Origin: G963422275 sp963422275
Lineage (GTDB): Bacteria > Pseudomonadota > Alphaproteobacteria > Rhodobacterales > Rhodobacteraceae
Length of the DNA stretch: 64,000 nt
Assembly (NCBI GenBank): GCA_963422275.1
Contig: OY729418.1
Span: forward strand, 1,860,001-1,924,000
Direction of reading: 5' to 3'
Part shown: in pieces, positions 27,689-36,363 of the stretch
Position numbering within the stretch: the stretch's first letter is position 1
Layout: each line of letters starts with the position of its first letter
Position numbers and translations under genes: made by a program
Notes under the pieces: model-generated
Databases searched by the model: none
What the model saw: the letters and a program-made list of their open reading frames with translations, nothing else
What the model was told of the DNA's origin: nothing

Positions 27689-28954
27689 CTAAGCAGTCAG
27701 CCGTGCGGTCAAATAGGGCGTGACATGATTGATGAGCGCAGCGTAGTCACCCTCTATTGCCGATTCCAGGACCTGATCCTCAACGTTCGTCCGCGCTTCG
27801 TGAGGCAGCCGCCGCACTAGTTCCCCGATGTCGTCTTCAATGCGTGAAACAAGCTCACCGTCGCTTGCGGCCTCCCGCAAAATGCGAAGAAGTTCTCCCA
27901 CTGCGTCTTTTCGCCTCTCCAAGACCTTCAGGTCAACGGTTGGCTCGGTGGCGACGACGACTTTCTCGACCCAGGCCGCTTCATCGCCCAAGCCGAGCGC
28001 GATGGCACGGGCCTCAGCAAGAATTTGATCCTCGGACGCGACGAGTTGATTGTGAATCTGAGCGGTGCCATCGAGCACGATGCGGCAGGAAAGCAGTCTT
28101 CCGTCAGCAATGTTGGCAACCGAAGATTCCAGTGCATTCCGAACGCGGTCGAGCACACTTCCCATGTCCTCCACGCCATTCAGCGGCACGGAAAGCACGC
28201 ACCAGCGAACGACGTCGCACGGGAAATGAGTCAGTTCTGCGACTTCGCTGTCCTCAACGTTAACCAAGCAGGCACCCTTGGGGCCCGCTTCCCGTACATG
28301 GCGTCCCTGCAGGTTGCCGGGAAAAACAACATGCGGTCTTTCGTGCAGCACTTCCGCTTGATGAACATGACCAAGCGCCCAGTAGTCATATCCATGGTTC
28401 ACAAGATCGCCGAGCGAACAAGGCGCGTAGTTTGCATGCTGGCTTTCGCCGCCAAGGCCGGTGTGCAGCACGCCGATGTTGAACGCGCCGGATATTGGGG
28501 CAGGGTAGGCACCAGCGAGATTGTCCGTCACATCGCGTTGCGGGAAACTCTGGCCGTGCAGCGCAACGCCTATTTCGCCGATTCTGAACGTCACCGGTTT
28601 TCGGGAATCAAAAACATGCACGCTTTCAGGCAGCTCGAGCCGCTTCGTGATCTGGCTTGCCGCGTCGTGGTTGCCGTGCAGCAGGTAAACTGCAATTCCC
28701 GCCTCGCTTAGCCGCCCCATCTGCGCGACGAAGAACAATCCCGTTTTGTAGTCGCGCCAGTCACCGTCGTAGAGATCCCCCGCGATGACAAGAAAAGCCA
28801 CACTCTCCTTGATCGCCAAGCCGACAAGCTGATCGAAGGCCTCTCTCGTGGCCGTGCGCACACGCTCGGCGGCATTGCCTTCCTGTCCTGCCAGCCCCTT
28901 GAGAGGACTGTCGAGGTGAATGTCCGCGGAATGCAGAAAGCGGAAGGAAGACAC
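27689..28954 (-). CDS. YhaO/SbcD-like metallophosphoesterase (DNA exonuclease)
   Basis: 421 aa. Calcineurin-like metal-binding motifs occur in order: FLHSADIHLDSPL (D-x-H), VIAGDLYDGDW (G-D), LLHGNHD (G-N-H-D) and ALGHVHQAEVL (G-H-x-H). The C-terminal 150 residues are the ATPase-binding capping region. Family members are Mn-dependent DNA exonucleases working with a YhaN/SbcC-type ATPase, here encoded directly downstream. The first gene of the operon; the promoter must lie in 28955-29100. Confidence 0.9.
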   Translation of the reverse strand: MSSFRFLHSADIHLDSPLKGLAGQEGNAAERVRTATREAFDQLVGLAIKESVAFLVIAGDLYDGDWRDYKTGLFFVAQMGRLSEAGIAVYLLHGNHDAASQITKRLELPESVHVFDSRKPVTFRIGEIGVALHGQSFPQRDVTDNLAGAYPAPISGAFNIGVLHTGLGGESQHANYAPCSLGDLVNHGYDYWALGHVHQAEVLHERPHVVFPGNLQGRHVREAGPKGACLVNVEDSEVAELTHFPCDVVRWCVLSVPLNGVEDMGSVLDRVRNALESSVANIADGRLLSCRIVLDGTAQIHNQLVASEDQILAEARAIALGLGDEAAWVEKVVVATEPTVDLKVLERRKDAVGELLRILREAASDGELVSRIEDDIGELVRRLPHEARTNVEDQVLESAIEGDYAALINHVTPYLTARLTA

Positions 28955-29478
28955 GGCTTGCTCACTATCTTAAAGTTTCGGCAAGGAGAGAATGGCAGAG
29001 TATGAACATGATCTGCAAAAGTCCAGCTTCTCGCCCCAGTCTTTCGGAACCTCGTCGCCCCCCCCCCGCGAGTCGCGAACTCGCCAATTCGGTAGTGCTT
29101 GCAACCCTTCGACACGACAGGTTCATGGCTGAAAGGGCGCATTTCGCAACAGTCTTGATTTGGACATCGTTCGGCGGTGCAAGGATCTCGACAAGAAATC
29201 CGGCTTGAACAGACTGATTGCCGGCTTGTGCGTCAGGACGGCAAAACCGGCGAGTGCACCTTGAACTCTGTGCGTTGGAGGGCTCTCCTCACTCTGCCTG
29301 CTGCTGGTCTTCCACGCCACGCGGAGCGAATCCCGGCCAGATGATCTCAAAGCAGGGCACAGTATCGCCGTTGGCCCTGTTGCAGCCATCGAAAAGCTCG
29401 CGAAATTGCAGTGAGACCAAGTGCACGACAGCGGCGTGACCGCGCGGTGGGCGCGGATTGCATCGAGCCGTCTGTGAT
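28955..29478. other. Intergenic region with a solo type A IS end (about 29105-29155)
   Basis: CATGGCTGAAAGGGCGCATT followed by TCGCAACAGTCT matches the right terminus of the type A IS copies. The rest has no recognised gene; a C9-10 run lies near 29058. The promoter of the YhaO/YhaN operon should be near 28960-29000. Confidence 0.45.
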
Positions 29479-31257
29479 TCAGGATCCGTTCGCGGTGTCC
29501 AGCAGCAACGCGATCATCTGCTCGCGCATCCTGAATTTCTGCGGTTTTCCGGTGACGGTCATCGGCATTTTCTCCACAATCCGGAAATGCGCGGGAATCT
29601 TGAAATGAGCGATCTCGTTCTCGCAGAAGCGCCACAACTCACCGGGGGTCAGGTCCGAACCGGCGCGCGGAATTACCCAGGCGCAGACGACCTCCCCGAA
29701 TTTCTCGTCGGGTATGCCAAAAACCTGGGCTTCGCGAACATCGGGATGGCGAAACAGGAAGTTCTCGATTTCACGAGGATAGATGTTCTCCCCTCCGCGA
29801 ATGATCATGTCCTTAACCCGACCCACGATGTTACAGAAGCCTTCGCCGTCAAGCACGCCAAGGTCACCTGTATGCATCCAATTGTCCCGAATGCTCTGTC
29901 GGGTCAGTTCCTCGTCTTCCCAGTATCCTTTCATGACCGAATATCCGCGTGTGCAAAGTTCGCCCGTTTCCCCTAGCGGAACGGTGACGCCATCGGCATC
30001 GATCAGTTTCACGTCGAGATGCGGGTGGATGCGGCCGACCGTGGACACCCTTTTCTCGATTGGGTCGTCGACGAAGGATTGAAACGACACGGGGGCGGTT
30101 TCTGTCATTCCGTAGCAAATGGTGACCTCTCTCATGTTCATCTCTTGAATCACCCGCCGCATGACTTCAATCGGGCACGGCGCCCCGGCCATGACGCCCG
30201 TGCGCAAGGTCGACAGGTCGTAGTCTGCAGTCTTCATTGCATCAAGCATTGCGACAAACATTGTGGGCACGGAATAGAGACCGGTGCACCGAGCGTCTGA
30301 CAGTGCAAGCAGGGTGTCGTCGGGGTTGAACACCTCGCCGCAGAGCACCATGGCTGCCCCCTTGGTGACACAGCCAAGCGTTCCCATCGCCATGCCAAAG
30401 CAGTGGTAAAGCGGAACAGGTATGCAAAGCCTGTCGCTTTCGGTGAACCTTATTCGGTCAGTTGTGAATCGAGCATTGTTCACGATATTGAAGTGGGTGA
30501 GCGTGGCACCCTTGGGCGAACCGGTCGTGCCTGAGGTGAACTGCAAGTTAATCGGGTCGTCCGGATCGAGCGAGGCTGTCAGTTCGTCAAGATCGCTTTG
30601 CTTGGCGCTTTCTCCCATTCTCTGGATTTCGGAAAAGGTCATGACCCCTGCTCCAGGGTCTCCGCTGATTGCGATGACCAGCTTGAGATCGGGAAGGCGA
30701 CCCAAAGTCAGCCGTCCCTTCCTGCACTTGCGCAATTCGGGGGCTAGGTCGTGGAGAATCCGGAGATAGTCGAATGTCTTGAAACGCTCCGCAGTGACGA
30801 GCGCCCTGCAGCCCACCTTGTTGAGGGCGTATTCGAGCTCGTGCCGCCGATATCCTGGATTGATGTTTACCAGCACCAATCCGATTCTTGCGGTTGCGAA
30901 CTGCACTATCACCCATTCCGGGCAGTTTGGCGACCAGATGCCGACGCGGTCACCCTTGCGAAGGCCTGCGGCATGAAGCCCCGAGGCGAACTCGTCGACC
31001 TTTCGATCAAGCTGCCGCCAAGTAAGCGAGAGACGTTTCTGGGGGAGAACAAGCGCGTCGCGTTCCCCAAAGCAAGCAACCGTTTCCTTGAAGACCTGTG
31101 GCACGGTCTTGCGCCAGAGGGCGGGACTGCGGCTTCCGGTAAGGCAAGAAATGCCCTCGACGGGAAATGTACCAGGAAATTCCATCAACATGCTTTCCCC
31201 AGCGGCAAATGGCTTGCTGGCAACCATGACAAACAGCGCATCGACAACGCTTTTCAA
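29479..31257 (-). CDS. Acyl-CoA synthetase (AMP-forming), FadD-like
   Basis: 592 aa from the first possible start; an internal ATG giving about 568 aa (MEFPGTF) is also plausible and closer to family length. The adenylation P-loop LQFTSGTTGSPKGATLTH, the CYGMTETAPVSF motif, HTGDLGVLDGEGF (A8 hinge region) and GRVKDMIIRGGENIYP are intact, and the catalytic lysine is in MTVTGKPQKFRM. It activates a fatty or short-chain organic acid to its acyl-CoA via an acyl-adenylate. The gene stands alone on the minus strand. Confidence 0.92.
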   Translation of the reverse strand: MKSVVDALFVMVASKPFAAGESMLMEFPGTFPVEGISCLTGSRSPALWRKTVPQVFKETVACFGERDALVLPQKRLSLTWRQLDRKVDEFASGLHAAGLRKGDRVGIWSPNCPEWVIVQFATARIGLVLVNINPGYRRHELEYALNKVGCRALVTAERFKTFDYLRILHDLAPELRKCRKGRLTLGRLPDLKLVIAISGDPGAGVMTFSEIQRMGESAKQSDLDELTASLDPDDPINLQFTSGTTGSPKGATLTHFNIVNNARFTTDRIRFTESDRLCIPVPLYHCFGMAMGTLGCVTKGAAMVLCGEVFNPDDTLLALSDARCTGLYSVPTMFVAMLDAMKTADYDLSTLRTGVMAGAPCPIEVMRRVIQEMNMREVTICYGMTETAPVSFQSFVDDPIEKRVSTVGRIHPHLDVKLIDADGVTVPLGETGELCTRGYSVMKGYWEDEELTRQSIRDNWMHTGDLGVLDGEGFCNIVGRVKDMIIRGGENIYPREIENFLFRHPDVREAQVFGIPDEKFGEVVCAWVIPRAGSDLTPGELWRFCENEIAHFKIPAHFRIVEKMPMTVTGKPQKFRMREQMIALLLDTANGS

Positions 31258-31534
31258 GTTTAATCCTCAATTGTTTCGATTGAAACCGCACCATCCGCAT
31301 GACGCTCGCTCGCGGATGGGGCAGCCTCGCGACCTTCCCTTGGCCAGCGACCGCAAGACACCGGCTCTCTCGGAGTAATACCTGATTCATCATCATGAGC
31401 TGCTGCTCTCAACGACACATGGCCACCATTCCGTCGAAACCAGCGTCTGCAAGGAATGATTTTCAACGTCACTTGCCAGAAGCTGGCGCAGGGCAGCACT
31501 GATGGAACTCAGTTCGATAGCGATCATTAGAATA

Positions 31535-32542
31535 ACCCCGATTCTGGATAAGAGGGGTGAGGGGGTTCCCAAATCGGGCGTGGCCTGATTCTGTATCCGC
31601 AATCAAAATCAACGGATGGGATCCCCTCAATGAGCACCTCCATCATCGCACTGTTCTGCTGTCTCGACGACTTTGCAAAGGCCTTTGAAGAATGGGAGCG
31701 GCATCGGCTGATCGGCACAGGCCGCCAGCGCTCGCGCTCGGGCAAGCTCTCGCTCAGCGAAAGGCTCTTCATCATGGTGCTGTTTCATCTCTCGCCCTTC
31801 AAGCATTTCAAGGCTTTCCGGTTCGATGGCGTGGAGCGGAAATGTCGCGACCGCTTTGGAGATCTGCCGAGCTGCGGACGGTTTGTCGCCCTGATGCCGC
31901 GCTTGCCGGTTCCGTTTTGCATCTTGATGCAATGCTTTCGCGGTGAGGAAACCGGAATCTGTTTTGTGGACAGCGCCAAGCTCGCTGTCTGCCACAACGC
32001 ACGGATCAACCGGAACAAGGTCTTCAAGGGACTGGCCAAGCGGGGCCGCAGCGCCATGGGGTGGTTTTTCGGGTTCAAGCTGCATCTGGTCATCAACGAC
32101 AAGGGTCAGGTCATGGCCGTCAAGATCACGCCTGGAAACACCGACGACCGCAAGCCGCTTGAGACCATGATTGCCGAGTTGGAAGGCAAGGCGTTCGGCG
32201 ATAAAGGCTGCATTTCGAAGCCGCTTTTCCAGCGTTTGCGGCAACAGGGCCTGCACCTGATCACTGGCATTCGCCGCAACATGAAAAACTTTCCTCTGCC
32301 CATTCTGGACAAAATCATGTTGCGGAAGCGGTTCATCATTGAAACGCTGTTCGATAAACTGAAATCGAGCATGGGATTGGAACGCACACGACACCGATCC
32401 CCAACAAATGCCTTTGTTCATATCCTGTCATGTCTGGCTGCCTATATTCTGGCGCAGCCAAAGGTCAAAATCGGCAAAATCGTCGTGCCAGACGCCATTC
32501 GGTCCATTCCAAAAGCAAACAGAGCTTATCCATAACTCGGGT
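31535..32542 (+). mobile_element. Complete IS982-family insertion sequence (copy 1)
   Basis: 1008 bp with imperfect terminal inverted repeats ACCCCGATTCTGGATAAG and CTTATCCATAACTCGGGT. It is flanked on both sides by the 7-bp direct repeat TAGAATA (31528-31534 and 32543-32549), a clean target duplication that indicates recent transposition. A second copy with the same length lies at 53649-54656. Confidence 0.95.
31630..32535 (+). CDS. IS982 family transposase
   Basis: 301 aa, full length for the family. The DDE catalytic residues lie in CFVDSAKLAVCHN (first D), FGDKGCISKPLF (second D) and RKRFIIETLFDKLKSSMG (E). GWFFGFKLHLVIND and the terminal FVHILSCLAAYILAQPK are typical. The frame fills the element, so this copy may be active. 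It differs from the 53.7 kb copy at a handful of residues (for example GDKGC here, GDKGY there; the tyrosine is usual). Confidence 0.95.
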   Translation: MSTSIIALFCCLDDFAKAFEEWERHRLIGTGRQRSRSGKLSLSERLFIMVLFHLSPFKHFKAFRFDGVERKCRDRFGDLPSCGRFVALMPRLPVPFCILMQCFRGEETGICFVDSAKLAVCHNARINRNKVFKGLAKRGRSAMGWFFGFKLHLVINDKGQVMAVKITPGNTDDRKPLETMIAELEGKAFGDKGCISKPLFQRLRQQGLHLITGIRRNMKNFPLPILDKIMLRKRFIIETLFDKLKSSMGLERTRHRSPTNAFVHILSCLAAYILAQPKVKIGKIVVPDAIRSIPKANRAYP

Positions 32543-32686
32543 TAGAATAACGCCGGCAAATCAGCAGCGGGCACGGCAGCGTTCGCGAGTCTTCCAAATT
32601 TTCCCGCGCTTCGATGCTGACGTTCCTGCTGTGCCGCCATTTCTCGTGAGCGCCGAACGTCTCTTCCGAAAGCTTTGCACACGCGG

Positions 32687-33640
32687 TCAAGCGTTGATGC
32701 TTTCGCCAGTGACAGCGCTTATCTCCTCGACAAGAGCTTCATCTACCACCAGATCTGTCAGTATCCCGGAGCGCAGAACTCCCAGCAGGGCCTGTTTCTT
32801 CCGCTTCCCGGTTGCAAGCGCGAAAAAACGCGCCGAAATCTGGACACCGCTTGCCACAAGGTCAATCCCTGCGCTCAGGGAGTGCAGCTTTTCCAATTCG
32901 ACCTCCCGGCCGTACCTGCCCAGAAATCGGCCAGCGAACTCGGCGACCGCGCCTTTTGCAGCAAGCTCCGATCTCTCTGAGGGGGTAATCAGTTCAGAGG
33001 CCATGAAGCTGCTCGAGTCGTCAAGCGCACAAGCCCTGAAAACGAAAACGTTCACCTGCGACGCTGCATCGCGGGCTGCGGCGATTGACGGCTGACCTAG
33101 GTAAAGCTTCGATTCGTTTTCTGTCTGGGTGAAGTATGGAATCGGAAGCATGTAAGCTTTTCCCCGGGTCTGCTCCGCGAGCATTGGCACGATGTCATAG
33201 GGATTGATCGCCAACTGGTGCGCAAGGCTTCCGTTCAGGGCGTGGATCTCGATGTCCGGCCTCTGGATCGTGGGCATCGCGTTGACCGTCGCTACCATCG
33301 TTCGCCTGGTGCCAACGGCAACGGATTTGGTGGAGGGCATCTGAAGATGCTGGCCAAGCAGCTGGCCTGCAGTCTGGCCAACCGAAGCAATCGCCATGTC
33401 CTCGCCAGTCGTGTTTCCGCGAAGGTAGGGCGAGACGGTGCAACTTTGAAGTCCGAAGGTGCCTCCGAGTCAAGGCATTCCGAGGGACGGCCCTCAATGG
33501 AAATCCGCATAAGCCCCATTCTCTTGGCGAGCAGAATCAACCGGTGGACACGTGCTGGCGACCCGCTTGCCAATCTCGCTCTGCGAAACCCCCGAGAAAG
33601 GACATCCAAGCGACGTGAGCCGCAAGATTTTTCTCCCAGA
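32687..33640 (-). pseudogene. SorC/DeoR-type sugar-binding transcriptional regulator, two frameshifts
   Basis: Three minus-strand frames must be joined: GVSQSEIGKRVAS (start of the HTH), then ARVHRLILLAKRMGLMRISI (HTH end and linker), then GTFGLQSCTVSPYLRGNTTG onward with the complete ligand-binding domain (GQTAGQLLGQHLQM, DLVASGVQISARFFALATGK). The order equals that of SorC-family proteins of about 310-320 aa. The effector domain alone is intact from 33397. It lies downstream of the BMP-type importer and would be its natural regulator. Frameshifts could be true decay or sequencing errors. Confidence 0.75.
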
Positions 33641-33673
33641 CCCGATCCCTACCCAGCGGTGCAACGCTCATGG

Positions 33674-34348
33674 TCAGGTCACTCCAAGCTGCGCGTTGAC
33701 GACCCTGTCGCAAACATCATTCAGGAAGCCCGCAGCCTTGCCAATTGCCTGATCAGCCTCCGGCATCTTGCCGGCGAAAAACTGGAAGCCGTGCAGCATG
33801 TAGGCAAAGAGTTCGTACTGCGATTCCAAGTCTTGGGCAGTGCATGCGTCCCGCAAGCGAGCACAGTCGTCGCGCAGCAGGTCATTCTCCGACGCCTGCA
33901 CGCAAAGTGCCGGTGAGCTTGGCGGAGGCGAGGAAAGCGTCAGGTCAAGCAGAACTGCTCCAAAGGGAAGTGTAGTTCCGCTGTCGCGCATCTGAAGCAG
34001 AGCCGGCAGCGCCAAACCGCCGCCAGCCGAATCACCCACGAGCGCAATCAGGCGACACGGGTGCTCCTCTCTTGCCGCTGCAATAGCGGAAATGCACTCG
34101 TTCAACGCTCTTGGGAATGGGTGTTCCGGAGCGAGGCTGTAGTCTGGCGAAATTACCTGCGCCTCGCACGCTTGGGCAATGTGGCCGACGAGCCTGTGAT
34201 ACGTCCAGGCGTTCATCAGGCAAAATGCGCCGCCGTGAAGAAAGACAACGCTGAACCTACCTTGATCATTGTTCGGAACAGCCCGCAGGACAGGAGCACG
34301 CCAGCCATTGCACCGCACGTGGGTCACGCCACCGGACACTCCGGTCAA
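33674..34348 (-). CDS. Alpha/beta hydrolase of the hormone-sensitive lipase type, shortened
   Basis: 224 aa against about 300 usual. Oxyanion motif FLHGGAFCL, YSLAPEHPFPRAL and nucleophile GDSAGGG are present. Then the chain jumps from LLDLTLS to SPPPSSPALCVQASENDLLR, omitting some 40 residues of the usual cap/strand region; a candidate acid (ENDLLRDD) and histidine (LHGF) remain. The N-terminal lid helices are also missing. The triad could be complete, but folding is doubtful. It follows the importer genes on the same strand, possibly as an esterase for the imported compound. Confidence 0.7.
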   Translation of the reverse strand: MTGVSGGVTHVRCNGWRAPVLRAVPNNDQGRFSVVFLHGGAFCLMNAWTYHRLVGHIAQACEAQVISPDYSLAPEHPFPRALNECISAIAAAREEHPCRLIALVGDSAGGGLALPALLQMRDSGTTLPFGAVLLDLTLSSPPPSSPALCVQASENDLLRDDCARLRDACTAQDLESQYELFAYMLHGFQFFAGKMPEADQAIGKAAGFLNDVCDRVVNAQLGVT

Positions 34349-34430
34349 TTCAGTGCTTCGCGCGCTCCTCGCGTATCAGTCGAAACTGTGATCAATTGCC
34401 TTGGCTTGCGGGCTGATCTTGTCGCGGCCT

Positions 34431-35375
34431 CTAGCAACGCCGCTGTCGGCGGCCAATCGAGCTGCTCAGGCACACAATGGCGATGGTGACGATGAACGGG
34501 GCCATCAAGACGAATTGAAGCGGGACCGTGCCGTCTGCGTGAATCTGCATCAGTATTCCGAAGGCATCGGCAAATCCGAAGAACAGTCCCGCCAGCGCCG
34601 TGTACAGTGGCGATCGCGCGCCGAAGAGCATGGCCGCCAGTGCGACGAAGCCGCGGCCGTTGGTCATGTTTTCGGAGAAGGCGCTGAGATCGCCGACCGA
34701 CAGCTGAGCGCCGGCAAGCGCACAGCCGACGCCGGTGACGAGAACCGCGTACAGGCGAATCCGGGATTGGTTGACGCCGGAAGCCTCCGCGCCGTATGGG
34801 TACTCGCCGACTGCCGCAATCTGAAGGCCGAGACGGGAGCGCGTCAAAAGAATCCAGCACATCAGTACAAGAACTGGGAGAACCCATGTCAGAACGGACA
34901 GTTCTGACACGAAAGACAGCAGGCCGCTGTCGATGCCGCGCACAGGCCGGGGCAAGTGCACGGAAGACTGCATCGAGCCGCGCTGGGAAAAAATTGCCTG
35001 CATGAGGAAAGCGGTGCCACCAACGCATATTGCGGTTAGCCCTAGACCTGCGATCACGGTGTCGGCCCGCAACCTGTCGATCAGGATCCAGTAGAGCACC
35101 GACAGCACAAGACAGACAGCGACCGCCGAGGCCAGCCCGACCCAGACGGACCCGGCAGCTGTCCCAGCAGCCACTGCTGTAAATGCGCCCGCCAGCATCA
35201 GCCCTTCCATCCCGAGGTGAAACACGCCGGCGCGGATGGCGAAAAGTCCAGCCACCGCCGCCAGGATAATCGGCGTGGAAGAGCGCAGCATCGTGACAAC
35301 GAATTGATCCAGAAGTTCCACTAATTGCCTCCGGATTCTTGGATTAGGGCCGTTTCTGCCGACGCAGATGAACAA
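34431..35375 (-). CDS. ABC transporter permease, BMP/nucleoside type (second)
   Basis: 314 aa with eight to nine hydrophobic segments, for example TPIILAAVAGLFAIRAGVFH, which is the conserved start region of the YufQ/NupC/BmpC permeases (FAIRAGVFHLGMEGLMLAGA). The central GLNQ-like segment and C-terminal ARSPLYTALAGLFFGFADA are typical. It overlaps the preceding permease gene by about 30 bp, so the two are coupled. Together they form the membrane channel of a purine-nucleoside-like importer. Confidence 0.88.
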   Translation of the reverse strand: MFICVGRNGPNPRIRRQLVELLDQFVVTMLRSSTPIILAAVAGLFAIRAGVFHLGMEGLMLAGAFTAVAAGTAAGSVWVGLASAVAVCLVLSVLYWILIDRLRADTVIAGLGLTAICVGGTAFLMQAIFSQRGSMQSSVHLPRPVRGIDSGLLSFVSELSVLTWVLPVLVLMCWILLTRSRLGLQIAAVGEYPYGAEASGVNQSRIRLYAVLVTGVGCALAGAQLSVGDLSAFSENMTNGRGFVALAAMLFGARSPLYTALAGLFFGFADAFGILMQIHADGTVPLQFVLMAPFIVTIAIVCLSSSIGRRQRRC

Positions 35376-36363
35376 ATCGGGCTGTCACAATGGCCGCGAT
35401 CAGTCCTTCAACGATACGCAGGCCGGAATTTGGCAGGTCGCTCACGATCGGAAGAAATAAGATCGCTGCCTGCAATCCGCCGAACAGGAGAGCGGCCAGG
35501 ATGATGCCCGGTACATTGGACATGCCGACGATGGAAACCACAATCGCCGTGAACCCGATGGTGGGGGTGGCGTTAGTAACCAGCCGTCCGTTGGGTCCAA
35601 GAACTTCCAGCGCACCTGCAAGGCCCGCGAATCCTCCCGCCAGCAGGTAGGCCCAAAGCCGCAGGCGCTGAACGGGAATGCCTTGCCACAGGGCAGCGAG
35701 GGCATTTGCTCCAACAAGGCGGCTCTTGAGACCGAAAGGTGTGCGCTCCGCAATCAGCCAGGCGGCGAGAATCGCGAGCGCAGCCACGCAAAGCATGGCA
35801 GGCGACACTCCGTCCCCGCCAGTCAGGCGCAAGGTCTCGTCCACGCGCTTGGTCGATGCCGTTTCTCCGCGCACCGCTTCATCCTTGAGCGGCCCGACCG
35901 TTACCCACTGGATGAAGCCCACGGCGATGAAATTCAGCATGAGTGTCGTGATAACCTCGTCTGCGCCGTACCGCAGCTTGAGAAAACCCGCGATGGCCGA
36001 CCACAGGCCCCCGGCGCATATTCCGGCGAAAATGGCCAGTGGCAGGATCAGCGTCGCAGGGCCGGGAACAAGCAACCCGACCGTCACCGCACCGAGTCCG
36101 CCCAGCATCAGCTGCCCTTGGCCGCCAATGTTGAATTCTCCTGTCCGGAAAGAGATCATGAAGCCCAATGCGATCAGAACCATTGGAATCGACCATCGCA
36201 GCGTCTGGCGGAACGACCCGGGACCTGTGACCGCCCCCTCCAGAATTCCGAGCATCGCCTCCCAAACGTCATAGCCCGCGACGGCGAAGAACAGGCCGCA
36301 GAGCAGGAAGGCAGCCACAACGGGGGTGCCAAAGCGCAGAATGTTCATCCCTACTGCGTTCAT
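35344..36363 (-). CDS. ABC transporter permease, BMP/nucleoside type (first)
   Basis: 339 aa, multi-spanning. GFMISFRTGEFNIGGQGQLM is the family signature for the YufP/NupB permeases (F-R-x-G-x-F-N-I-G-x-Q-G-Q). FLKLRYGADEVITTLMLNFI and LWAYLLAGGFAGLAGALEVL also fit. Start overlaps the ATPase stop by 4 bp. Confidence 0.9.
   Translation of the reverse strand: MNAVGMNILRFGTPVVAAFLLCGLFFAVAGYDVWEAMLGILEGAVTGPGSFRQTLRWSIPMVLIALGFMISFRTGEFNIGGQGQLMLGGLGAVTVGLLVPGPATLILPLAIFAGICAGGLWSAIAGFLKLRYGADEVITTLMLNFIAVGFIQWVTVGPLKDEAVRGETASTKRVDETLRLTGGDGVSPAMLCVAALAILAAWLIAERTPFGLKSRLVGANALAALWQGIPVQRLRLWAYLLAGGFAGLAGALEVLGPNGRLVTNATPTIGFTAIVVSIVGMSNVPGIILAALLFGGLQAAILFLPIVSDLPNSGLRIVEGLIAAIVTARFVHLRRQKRP

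Noticed and set aside
29160..29478. Gene fragment on the minus strand with PALRSSGRDSLRVAWKTS
   Set aside because: Reading frames are short and no family was recognised, so it is left as intergenic.
31393..31602. Minus-strand frame crossing the left end of IS982 copy 1 (IAIELSSISAALRQL)
   Set aside because: Could be the end of a gene interrupted by the IS, but no family was recognised and the sequence beyond the right end does not continue it clearly.
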